From Caldilineaceae bacterium (lineage in GTDB: Bacteria; Chloroflexota; Anaerolineae; Caldilineales; Caldilineaceae), in contig JAPOVP010000060.1 in assembly GCA_026708085.1 (NCBI GenBank), forward strand, positions 1-35,609: a stretch of 35,609 nt of DNA. The letters are read 5' to 3'. Both the position numbers and the translations under genes were made by a program. Positions 28,680-35,609 of this stretch are shown piece by piece (position 1 is the first letter of the stretch; each line of letters begins with the position of its first letter). The notes beneath the pieces were generated by a model. It was not told the origin of the DNA. It worked only from the letters and a program-made list of their open reading frames with translations, and made no database searches.

Positions 28680-29546
28680 CTATGACAATACAAACCGTTC
28701 CAACGCCACTGCAGCCCCATCCTCCTCCAGCGTCGGCGCCACCCAATCGGCCTCCGCCCGCACGACCGCAGTGGACTGACCCATGCACACCGCCACGCCT
28801 GCCTCTCGCAGCATCGGGATATCGTTCTCATTGTCGCCGATGGCCAGGACCCGTTCCGGTTGGACTCCGAGCCGCTTACTCAACCACAGTAGTCCATGCC
28901 CTTTGGTTGCCTCCGGCGCCGTCCCCTCCACCAGATACTGGTGGGAGCGGCTCATGTGCACGCCCTCGCCAAATCGTTTCTGTAGGGCCGCCGTCTGATC
29001 GGGCTCCCGCGTGTGGTCGTTGATCGTAATGAACTTCAGCGGACGGCTCTCTGCATGAGATACAATGTCCAGAATGCTCCCGTGCATCTCTCGGGGACTG
29101 CCGAACCAATGATCATAAGTAGCGCTGTCCCACCCCTCCCATCCGGTCCACCCGTTTGCCATCGCCGGCGCGCTCTGCACCAGCCGCGTTCGCCCACCCG
29201 AACCGTTCAGATAAAAGACAGTCGTCCGCTCCTCCCCGTCTGCCCAGGCTGCCACCCTGCACGCTGCCTCCCGCTCTATCAACGTCTCGTACAGTACCTC
29301 GCCGTTTACCGGGTCGCCAATCACTGCGCCCTGTGCCGTGATCACCGGCAGCGTCAAGCCCAACTCAGGCGCGACCCCGCGCACAAAGTCAAAAATCCGC
29401 CCCGTGGCAACGGTTACCGGCGTCCCCCCCGCCTGCACAGCCGCGATCGCACGCCGCACACGCGGCGAAATCCCACCCGCGAACTGCCTGCCATAGATTG
29501 TGCCGTCCATATCGAGGACGACCAGGTCGATTCCTGCTCTCGTCAT
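28680..29546 (-). CDS. HAD-superfamily hydrolase (Cof type)
   Basis: Cytoplasmic phosphatase of 288 residues of the Cof/YidA subfamily (class IIB cap). Motif I is D-M-D-G-T near residue 12, where the first Asp forms the phospho-intermediate. Motif II is in VTVATGR near 60. Motif III is Lys in ATKGHG near 215, and motif IV is GDNENDIPML near 237. The C2 cap lies between motifs II and III. Substrates in the family are sugar phosphates, flavin or other phosphoesters; no choice is possible here. It follows prmC by 22 bases, so it is likely in the same transcript. Confidence 0.9.
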   Translation of the reverse strand: MTRAGIDLVVLDMDGTIYGRQFAGGISPRVRRAIAAVQAGGTPVTVATGRIFDFVRGVAPELGLTLPVITAQGAVIGDPVNGEVLYETLIEREAACRVAAWADGEERTTVFYLNGSGGRTRLVQSAPAMANGWTGWEGWDSATYDHWFGSPREMHGSILDIVSHAESRPLKFITINDHTREPDQTAALQKRFGEGVHMSRSHQYLVEGTAPEATKGHGLLWLSKRLGVQPERVLAIGDNENDIPMLREAGVAVCMGQSTAVVRAEADWVAPTLEEDGAAVALERFVLS

Positions 29547-29568
29547 CTCTAGTGCTTGTGGACGAATT

Positions 29569-30627
29569 TCAGAACTCCAGAGTTACCATCCGCACCTGAC
29601 CGCTGTAATCCCGCCGCAGCCCCACGTACGATGGCTTCGGTCGCAGTTCCTGGGCCATCTTCTGAACTATCTCTCCCTGCCTTGGCGAGATTTCCAGCAG
29701 TACCGCACCTCTTGGCTGCACCTTGGTAGGCAGTTGCTCCAGCAAGCGCTCAATAAGGTCCAGTCCTTCGACGCCCGCCTTCAGAGCAACCCGAGGCTCA
29801 TAGTCCCGTACGTCCGACTGCAAGCCCGAATACTCCTCATCCGCGATATAGGGAAGGTTGGCCACGATCACGTCTGCCGGTTCCGGTAAGGGATCCAGTA
29901 GGTCCCCTTCCAATAGCAGCGGGCCCGCTTCTGGCGTCAACCTTTTCCTGTTCTCTTCAGCCACGTCGAGCGCATCCTGACTGATGTCGATTCCGTATAC
30001 CTTGGCCTCCGGCGCATGCACGGCAACGGTTATCGCAATCGCCCCGCTGCCCGTACCCACGTCGGCCACCACCACGGGACGGCCCCTCCGATCGCTGATC
30101 TGCGCCAGAACCAGGTCGACCAGGAGTTCAGTCTCCGGCCTCGGAATCAAAACGCGCTGGTCCACCGCAAACTCCAGGCCGTAAAACTCCTTCCGCCCCA
30201 GCAAATAGGCCACTGGCTCCCGTCGCCTGCGCCGCGTGATCATGTCCGCGTATCGGCGGCAATCCTCATTACTGAGTTCAAACTCGTGGTGGGCGAACAG
30301 CCAGCTGCGGCTCTGTTTCAAAACGTGGGCCAGCAGCACCTGGGCATCCAATCGCGCCGCCTCGCTGCTTGTCTCACCGAGTCTCTGCGCCGCCGAGATC
30401 AGCGCGCGCCCAACCGTTGTTCCCTGAGTCAAACTCCAGTGAAACGGGTCCTCATTCTGACCGCTGCCATACTGCGTCCCGCCTTTCTCTCCTTCGACCT
30501 GATCGGTCGGCCTCCCGTTTTCGGCGCTGTGACGCGAGTTCACGTCAATGTGGCCGTCCGACCGATCAGAGGCCACATCTGGTGCAAGTCTGTCCCGTTC
30601 CCCGGGACTCTCTCTGTTTTCAAACAT
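29569..30627 (-). CDS. prmC: Peptide chain release factor N5-glutamine methyltransferase
   Basis: S-adenosylmethionine-dependent methylase of the GGQ glutamine of RF1/RF2. An N-terminal helical domain, then RRRREPVAYLLGRKEFYG and LIPRPETELLVD, then the Rossmann motif DVGTGSGAIAI near residue 197 and the substrate motif as N-L-P-Y (usually NPPY) near residue 266. At 352 residues it is about 60 longer than usual because of a polar, low-complexity N-terminus; no better internal start with a binding site was found. It begins 3 bases after the prfA stop, the classic prfA-prmC pairing. Confidence 0.93.
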   Translation of the reverse strand: MFENRESPGERDRLAPDVASDRSDGHIDVNSRHSAENGRPTDQVEGEKGGTQYGSGQNEDPFHWSLTQGTTVGRALISAAQRLGETSSEAARLDAQVLLAHVLKQSRSWLFAHHEFELSNEDCRRYADMITRRRRREPVAYLLGRKEFYGLEFAVDQRVLIPRPETELLVDLVLAQISDRRGRPVVVADVGTGSGAIAITVAVHAPEAKVYGIDISQDALDVAEENRKRLTPEAGPLLLEGDLLDPLPEPADVIVANLPYIADEEYSGLQSDVRDYEPRVALKAGVEGLDLIERLLEQLPTKVQPRGAVLLEISPRQGEIVQKMAQELRPKPSYVGLRRDYSGQVRMVTLEF

Positions 30628-30630
30628 GCC

Positions 30631-31713
30631 TCATTCTTCTTCGCCCATGGCCTGCAACTGCTGCGCCTGGTCAAACGCGGCCAAATCCTCGATAAACTCG
30701 TCAAGTTCGCCGTTCAGCACCTGTTCCAGCTGAAAGAGTGTCTTGTTGATCCGGTGGTCGGTTACGCGGCCCTGCGGGAAATTGTACGTGCGAATCTTCT
30801 CGCTGCGATCGCCCGAACCAACCTGGCTGCGTCTCGCCGCGCCCATGTCCTCCGTCTGCTTCTGCATTTCGATATCGTAGAGCTTCGCCTTCAGAATACG
30901 TACAGCCTTCAGCCGGTTCTGAAGCTGGCTCTTCTCGTCCTGACAGCTGATGACAATGCCGGTCGGCAAATGCGTAAGCCGCACGGCCGAATCCGTCGTA
31001 TTGACGCTCTGCCCGCCTGGACCGCTGCTGCGGAACACGTCGACCTTTATCTCATTGGGTGCAATTTCAATCTCAACGTCTTCGGCCTCCGGCAGGACCG
31101 CCACAGTCGCCGTACTAGTATGTATCCGTCCCTGGCTCTCTGTCGTGGGTACCCGCTGCACCCGGTGAACCCCCGATTCGTACTTCATCCGGCTGTAGGC
31201 ACCCTTCCCCCGGACCTCGAGGATCGCCTCCTTGATGCCGCCCACGCCCGTCTCGCTGACGCTCATTATCTCCGTCTTGAACCGGTGGTCGTCCGCCCAG
31301 CGCGTGTACATGCGCAGCAGGTCAGCCGCGAAGATCCCGGCCTCATCCCCCCCGGCGCCAGCCCGAATCTCTACGATCACATTCTTGTCGTCGTTGCGGT
31401 CCTTGGGCAGCAACATCCGGCGCAGGTCGTCCTCCAGCCCGCTTACCTCTCCTGCAAGCTCGGCAATCTCCAGCTCCGCCAGTTCAGCCAGTTCCGGATC
31501 GTCGCTCTCTTCCAGCAGCTCCCTGCTGTCCGCCAGTTGCTGCTGCAAATCCTGGTACCGCCGAAAAGCGCCGACCAGCTCCTCCAGCCCGCTGCGCTCC
31601 TGCGCCAGCTCCTGAACGCGCACGTAGTCGGCCAGCACGTCCGGGTCCGCCATCAGCTGGTCCAGTTCACCGTATCTCTCTTCGACTCTTGACAGCTGCT
31701 CAGTCAGTTCCAT
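30631..31713 (-). CDS. prfA: Peptide chain release factor 1
   Basis: Class I release factor reading UAA and UAG, 360 residues, normal length. The catalytic GGQ lies in [14 protein letters not shown] near residue 235. The codon-recognition tripeptide that is usually P-A-T reads P-T-T ([10 protein letters not shown], near residue 190), which still excludes RF2 (SPF). The acidic N-terminal coiled-coil domain is present. It precedes prmC, which methylates its GGQ. The ATG at 31713 is 44 bases after the phosphoribosyltransferase gene. Confidence 0.96.
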   Translation of the reverse strand: MELTEQLSRVEERYGELDQLMADPDVLADYVRVQELAQERSGLEELVGAFRRYQDLQQQLADSRELLEESDDPELAELAELEIAELAGEVSGLEDDLRRMLLPKDRNDDKNVIVEIRAGAGGDEAGIFAADLLRMYTRWADDHRFKTEIMSVSETGVGGIKEAILEVRGKGAYSRMKYESGVHRVQRVPTTESQGRIHTSTATVAVLPEAEDVEIEIAPNEIKVDVFRSSGPGGQSVNTTDSAVRLTHLPTGIVISCQDEKSQLQNRLKAVRILKAKLYDIEMQKQTEDMGAARRSQVGSGDRSEKIRTYNFPQGRVTDHRINKTLFQLEQVLNGELDEFIEDLAAFDQAQQLQAMGEEE

Positions 31714-31757
31714 AGCTCTGCGTTCTCTTCATGGAGCTACCGGTCGACTAACCCGAT

Positions 31758-32309
31758 TCAATCGGTGAATATGGGCAGATTTCCCAAAGCCGTAATCTGG
31801 TCCCAGGCCCCGGGGTCGCCTTCGGTAAAGACTGCCATCACGCCTGCGACCCTGCCCCCTCCGCTGTTCACAAGTGTCCGCAGGCCGTTCAGCGTACTTC
31901 CTGTGCTCACGACGTCGTCCACCAGAAGCGCCTGCTTCCCCTCGATCAGCCCTAGATCCTTCCCGTCAATGATCAAGGTCTGAGGCTCGCCCGTCGTAAT
32001 GCTCACGACCTCCGTTTCCAGGCAGTTGACCATATACGGCTTGCGAATCTTGCGTACAATTACAAGCGGAAGTCCGGTTGCCACGGACAGCGCGTGTCCG
32101 AGCGGCACCGCCTTCACTTCCGGTGCCAGAATCACGTCCGCCCCTTGCGGCACACTGCCCGACAACATCTTCGCCGCTGTCTCGACAACCTCGGTATCGC
32201 CGAGCATGTTGAAAATCGCGATCTTCACGCCGGGGGCGACTTCGAAGATAGGCAGGTCGCGCTCGCACTCTCCAATGGTTACCCGGTAGGTTCGTCCGTC
32301 GTAACTCAT
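31758..32309 (-). CDS. Purine (adenine-type) phosphoribosyltransferase
   Basis: Type I phosphoribosyltransferase of 183 residues that would convert a purine base and PRPP to the nucleotide. The PRPP-binding loop [12 protein letters not shown] is near residue 127, and the [12 protein letters not shown] segment resembles adenine phosphoribosyltransferase. The start is ATG at 32309 with GGAGGAG eight bases upstream; a longer frame to 32357 lacks support. It could equally be a xanthine-type enzyme or a regulator of the PurR class without the DNA-binding domain, so no symbol is given. First gene of the prfA-prmC-HAD unit. Confidence 0.85.
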   Translation of the reverse strand: MSYDGRTYRVTIGECERDLPIFEVAPGVKIAIFNMLGDTEVVETAAKMLSGSVPQGADVILAPEVKAVPLGHALSVATGLPLVIVRKIRKPYMVNCLETEVVSITTGEPQTLIIDGKDLGLIEGKQALLVDDVVSTGSTLNGLRTLVNSGGGRVAGVMAVFTEGDPGAWDQITALGNLPIFTD

Positions 32310-32548
32310 GGTAATGACTCCTCCGCGCGAATGTTCCCGCGTCCGTATCTTCAGCACACAACAATGCCTATGCGCTGCTTAACTGAACGGGCCTGCCTTA
32401 TGGAAACGTGACACTACATCCTACCACAGAATTCAGCCTCCACCAAGAGTTCAGTACGCAAAATGCCGCCCACTTGTATCAACATGCAGAATCGCCGCGA
32501 CCGTCTGAATCGGATAAGTGTACTCCTTTTGGCTACGGTTCAGTGATT

Positions 32549-32782
32549 CGAAAGATGTTCCTCTCTCCTCACTTCTCTCCTCGCCTTTGGGCGGTCGGGC
32601 CTTCGGCCCTCCCTTGTGCGGGGGGTTCCCCCCCGCAACGCCCCCCTCCTAAAACCTCGCGCCGCAGCGAGTGTGAGGGCAATACGACGTTGACGACCCG
32701 CGGCGACCGAACTTCCCCCCACCCCTCGTCGCGGCTCGTGCCCAGCGTGAGCCAGCGCAGGCAAAGCAACGCCCAGCCGGGC
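32549..32782 (+). repeat. Dispersed GC-rich repeat, copy D with two perfect hairpins
   Basis: Starts with CGAAAGATGTT and a CT-rich tract (shared with the right-end copy). Then come GGGCGGTCGGGCC, a perfect 5-bp hairpin GGGCC-TTC-GGCCC (32597-32609) and a perfect 9-bp hairpin TGCGGGGGG/CCCCCCGCA with a 3-base loop (32617-32637). Blocks shared with copy C follow to GCAACGCCCA. Same orientation as the others. Confidence 0.75.
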
Positions 32783-32835
32783 CCAACCTACACCGTTCTG
32801 ATCTTCAAGAGCCTGCTACAGCAATAGGGACTGCC

Positions 32836-32880
32836 GGGCAGCCAGGACTGCAGCCGTTTCACAGGGAAAACGGACTGCCC
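32836..32880. other. Nested inverted repeats (possible structured RNA)
   Basis: GGGCAG (32836-32841) pairs with CTGCCC (32875-32880), and inside it CCGTTT (32854-32859) pairs with AAACGG (32868-32873) around an 8-base loop. Coaxial stems of this kind could form a structured RNA or a processing element. No T-run follows on either strand. Confidence 0.35.
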
Positions 32881-33062
32881 CTGCAAGGCGAAGATGGACC
32901 TCAGCCTTCGGACGTCCGGGCTGACTTTATTTCGGTACATTCCCAGTACCGTATCCGAGCTTCTGGTTTGCACTTGGGGTGTCAAATGCGAGGAGATGGG
33001 AACCTCTTCCTGCTCGCGCCTTTAGAGGCGAGATAGAGGCGGGCCTCCGCCGCGGGTGCGCA

Positions 33063-33482
33063 CTACGTCTGGCCGGCCCTGCTTCGGATATGTGGCGCCG
33101 ACAACGCGACCGTCAACAGGCAGACCACGAAGATGACCAGAAGAACTCCAGCACCAATCGGATGCAAAGCCGCCATTTCTCCCTCAAAATAAGCGATCAA
33201 CAGGCTGATCGCAATCGCCCCGTTGCCGACTATCGCCGCCAGCAACCAGGCCGGATGCAGGTCCCTTTCCATCGAAGCCGCCAGCAGTCCAATCCCCAAA
33301 CCAATCAACGCCCCGCCTCCTATACGGGCCGTCCACGCTGATCCAAGCGTGACCCCGGCTGCCACGAACAACTCTCGCGGATACACTAGCAGCAGCAGCC
33401 CCAGCCCCAATCCGATCAGGATAGCATTGACCCGCAAACAGAGGCGCGCCGGGCGGTAGTGGTCGGTAAAAGTATATGCCAT
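33063..33482 (-). CDS. Small integral membrane protein of unknown function
   Basis: 139 residues with four predicted membrane helices (about 18-36, 48-66, 77-98 and 105-128), short loops and a basic C-terminus. No motif or family was recognised. The real-gene evidence is the regular helix pattern, an ATG with a strong sigma-70-like promoter about 90 bases upstream, and the lack of a competing frame. The ribosome binding site is poor. Confidence 0.65.
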   Translation of the reverse strand: MAYTFTDHYRPARLCLRVNAILIGLGLGLLLLVYPRELFVAAGVTLGSAWTARIGGGALIGLGIGLLAASMERDLHPAWLLAAIVGNGAIAISLLIAYFEGEMAALHPIGAGVLLVIFVVCLLTVALSAPHIRSRAGQT

Positions 33483-33815
33483 CGCAGATTCAGTGCGCTT
33501 TCAGGTGAGAGGCCTGCCAGGCCGGTCGCAGTAGGGCCGCCTCCGGAAATCCTGTTCACCTCACGGCTCGGGCAGTATAGCAAACCATTCTTGGCCTGTC
33601 AGCCCAACAGGACACGCTCCTTCTCCGCGCAACTGCCCTTCGCCCACAGCTGACCCGTCCCCTCCCATTTCGTTCCCAGCCAGGTCACTGTGATACACTG
33701 CCTTCTACGCGCCGCTGCGCCCCATCCACCTCTGATTTGGGAGGGCAAACCTGGCACGTCGGGACATCGACCTATCCGAAAGGCGTAGGGAAACACACAT
33801 AAGAGGAGCCCACCC
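33483..33815. other. Divergent intergenic region
   Basis: 333 bases between the small membrane protein (leftward) and the histidine phosphatase (rightward). It carries a near-consensus leftward promoter (33574-33602). The rightward promoter was not identified with confidence. Confidence 0.55.
33574..33602 (-). promoter_or_regulatory. Near-consensus sigma-70 promoter for the small membrane protein
   Basis: On the minus strand CTGACA (33602-33597), a 17-base spacer and TATACT (33579-33574), each hexamer five of six to consensus. The transcript would begin about 85 bases before the ATG at 33482. Confidence 0.6.
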
Positions 33816-34460
33816 GTGAGCCAAAGGATCTGGATCGTCCGCCATGGCAATCGCGAAGACTTTCAGAACCCCGGCTGGGCCAAAACCGCTTCTCGGCCCT
33901 TTGACCCCGCTCTGTCCGCCGACGGGGAGACGCAGGCCAAGGAAGTAGGCCTGAGCCTGCAGGGCAAACAGGTCCACCGTGTCTTCGCATCCCCCTTCCT
34001 GCGCACAATTCAGACAGCCTCACACATCGCCGACGCACTTGACCTGCCGGTATGCCTCGAACCGGGCATCGGCGAGATCCTGCCCAACGTCAAATCCACG
34101 CCGGAACTGTTGCCTGAAGACGAACGCCGTCGGCGTTTTCCCCGCATCGACGAGGAGTACACTGCCACCTATGAGCTTCCTTATCCGGAGACTTCGGAAG
34201 AGGGCCACGAACGGGCCGCGGTCGCCGCGCGCACGCTGACCGACAGCTTTCCTGACCAAAACATGCTCATGGTTACCCACGGTGCTCCGGTCGTCGGTAT
34301 CGTACGCGGCCTGACCGGTCTCACAGACCGCATCACCGTGCCCCTATGCTGCATCTTCACCCTGCAGCGAAATGGCTGCAGTTGGGACGTAATACAGCTC
34401 TCCGAGACCTCTCACCTCAGCAACCAGGAGTCCAGCAAACGCTTCGCTCACTCCGGCTGA
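33816..34460 (+). CDS. Histidine phosphatase family protein
   Basis: 214-residue phosphoglycerate-mutase-fold phosphatase. The catalytic R-H-G is at residues 9-11 (IVRHGN), the second Arg in SPFLRTIQTA near 68, the acid in GIGEIL near 89 and the second His in VTHGAP near 155. The RHGNRED opening recalls UBASH3/Sts-like members more than glycolytic mutases, so a phosphatase role is likelier. The start is GTG with AGAGGAG seven bases upstream. The last codons overlap the convergent DinB gene by 13 bases. Confidence 0.9.
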   Translation: MSQRIWIVRHGNREDFQNPGWAKTASRPFDPALSADGETQAKEVGLSLQGKQVHRVFASPFLRTIQTASHIADALDLPVCLEPGIGEILPNVKSTPELLPEDERRRRFPRIDEEYTATYELPYPETSEEGHERAAVAARTLTDSFPDQNMLMVTHGAPVVGIVRGLTGLTDRITVPLCCIFTLQRNGCSWDVIQLSETSHLSNQESSKRFAHSG

Positions 34461-35494
34461 GTCCTCAGCCTGATTGGTACCAGCCGGCCTTCCGCACGCG
34501 CCGCGTAGATCTCCGCCGCGTGGTCCGCCGTATGTGCCGATGTAGAAACCAGTAAATTCACGACATTGCCCCGCTCACCCTCGTCATACTCAACTTCCGT
34601 CCGCATGGCCGCGTCGCTCATTCTTCGGCAACGGCTGACGATGCGCCGGTGGCAGGTGGCCAGCCCGTCCAGCACCTCGATCATCGTCAAGCCGGTGCGG
34701 GCATCCTGAAGCCGCGCGTTTACCGTGTCCACGTCCCCGCTCGCCCAAGCGGAAAGCTCGTCTCCGCCATCGACCTTCGAGCCCGCGGTCTGGGCGTCCG
34801 GCAGCGAAGTGTCAGGCCAGCGCTTGACCAGCTCCAGTACATACTCGTCCCATGCAAGGATGTGGGCCAGAAGGTCGCGAACGGTCCAGTCCCCGCTGAC
34901 AATCACCGTCGTGCAACTCTCCTCCGTAAGGCCTGTGATGGAGTCCAACAGGCTGTTGAAATGAAGCCGGTAAAAGCGGAACAGATGCTCGCGGCCCCAG
35001 CGGTCGGGCGAAAAGCAATAGCGATGTACGTCAACCGCGTGCTCAGCCACGTGTTCAGGCATTCGCTCCAGCAGCGTTTTCACGATCTGGCTGCGTTTGC
35101 CTCGGTCCTCGTACTCCGCCTCGATCTGGTCGTCGCTGAGCGAAAGCGCGAAACTGATCAACGCCTGCCGCGCCTCGTCTGCCTCCGTCAGTACCGTGTC
35201 CCAGCTTCGATTCTCGCTCGCAGCCATTTCGTCATTTGACTCCACCGACGCCGGTACCGGCTCCACCCCGTGAGGATCGATCGCCGACTGCATTCGTCGC
35301 AGTTGGAAACTGTCCCAGTATGCAATGTGCGCCGCCGATGCCAGTGGAGTCCACCCGTTTTCAAGACAGGGTCGCGTGTACTCCTCAGGTTCCAACAGAA
35401 ACAGAGGCCATCGATAATTGAGATAGCTTCTGCGCAGTTTTTCAGCGTATTCGGCCCCCAACTCGCCGGCAGGAGCCGCTGGAAATTGCGTCAT
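34448..35494 (-). CDS. Tandem DinB-like four-helix-bundle protein
   Basis: 348 residues that appear to be two DinB/YfiT-type domains in a row. The first half has AAHIAYWD near residue 55 and MPEHVAEHAVDVHRY near 155. The second has LAHILAWDEY near 215 and AHTADHAAEIYAARAEG near 325. Each half keeps the His pattern that binds a metal in the family. DinB members act as thiol-dependent S-transferases (for example with mycothiol or bacillithiol) or have unknown roles. Only the second half also has the helix between the two motifs in full length. The start is ATG with AAGGAAAG upstream. The repeat copy E begins just before its start. Confidence 0.8.
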   Translation of the reverse strand: MTQFPAAPAGELGAEYAEKLRRSYLNYRWPLFLLEPEEYTRPCLENGWTPLASAAHIAYWDSFQLRRMQSAIDPHGVEPVPASVESNDEMAASENRSWDTVLTEADEARQALISFALSLSDDQIEAEYEDRGKRSQIVKTLLERMPEHVAEHAVDVHRYCFSPDRWGREHLFRFYRLHFNSLLDSITGLTEESCTTVIVSGDWTVRDLLAHILAWDEYVLELVKRWPDTSLPDAQTAGSKVDGGDELSAWASGDVDTVNARLQDARTGLTMIEVLDGLATCHRRIVSRCRRMSDAAMRTEVEYDEGERGNVVNLLVSTSAHTADHAAEIYAARAEGRLVPIRLRTQPE

Positions 35495-35512
35495 GTTTTT
35501 CTTTCCTTACGT

Positions 35513-35609
35513 GTGACTGCTAAGTCCTTGCCCAAAGCCGCTCATGATTCAGCATGGCGAAAGATGTTTCTCTCTCCTCGCTTTTGGGCGGTCGGGCCTA
35601 TTCGGCCCT
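35513..35609 (+). repeat. Dispersed GC-rich repeat, copy E (cut by the window end)
   Basis: GTGACTGCTAA at 35513 and the following bases align with copy C at 12312. CGAAAGATGTT and the CT-rich tract at 35558 align with copy D at 32549. The GGGCGGTCGGGCC block then runs into the window end. The left edge is about 19 bases before the DinB gene's ATG. Confidence 0.65.

Larger units (their letters stand above)
32310..33062. other. Intergenic region with repeat copy D and a hairpin
   Basis: About 750 bases with no convincing gene. It contains repeat copy D (about 32549-32782) and a structured element at 32836-32880. Open frames here follow the GC-skewed repeat and have no domain. Confidence 0.6.

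Noticed and set aside
30016..31692. 558-codon plus-strand open frame opposite prmC and prfA
   Set aside because: Antisense shadow of two well-identified genes, with no domain in its translation.

Overview
GC-rich window from a free-living or symbiotic bacterium. The gene set best fits Chloroflexota, perhaps the Anaerolineae/Caldilineae side. This is inferred from three things: a Tat-type lipoprotein sugar-binding protein with an Ala/Pro-rich mature N-terminus, a menaquinone pathway, and a ChlI/ChlD-type chelatase with no photosynthesis genes nearby. No rRNA, tRNA, CRISPR array, phage gene or transposase was recognised. Most genes are on the minus strand.

Layout. 0.4-4.3 kb: a CDP-alcohol phosphatidyltransferase, a calcineurin-like phosphoesterase and, divergently, the ribosome-associated ABC-F ATPase EttA. 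4.3-7.7 kb: a minus-strand ECF sigma factor / zinc-finger anti-sigma / membrane polymer-forming protein unit, with a candidate autoregulatory ECF promoter. 8.0-11.5 kb (plus strand): a ChlI-like AAA+ ORF and a ChlD-like VWA ORF joined in the -1 frame at an A8 run, followed by a helical-repeat protein. 11.6-12.3 kb: a PHP-domain phosphoesterase. 12.8-22.2 kb: a minus-strand run of a TetR regulator, menF, menD, menB, menE, a phytanoyl-CoA dioxygenase-like gene, menH and a flippase-like membrane protein. Several start/stop codons overlap, which indicates one translationally coupled operon. 22.4-28.3 kb: a minus-strand unit of a carbohydrate ABC transporter (binding protein plus two permeases, no ATPase), a second dioxygenase-like protein with an HxG motif in place of HxD, and a cobalamin-type radical SAM protein. 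28.7-32.3 kb: purine phosphoribosyltransferase, prfA, prmC and a HAD phosphatase. 33-35.5 kb: a small membrane protein, a histidine phosphatase and a double DinB protein.

Noncoding structure. A GC-rich, hairpin-containing dispersed repeat occurs at five places, always in the same orientation and always between genes. The window both begins and ends inside copies.

Most notable: (1) the chelatase ORFs have a canonical A_AAA_AAA slippery site with no in-frame stop in the -1 frame afterwards, and a perfect downstream stem whose loop carries the zero-frame stop. This is the arrangement expected if one gene makes both the small (ChlI) and medium (ChlD) chelatase subunits by programmed frameshifting. 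(2) The ABC transporter / HxG dioxygenase-like / radical SAM unit looks like a substrate-specific uptake-and-modification system of unknown chemistry. (3) A dioxygenase gene sits inside the menaquinone operon, between menE and menH, while menC is absent from the window.
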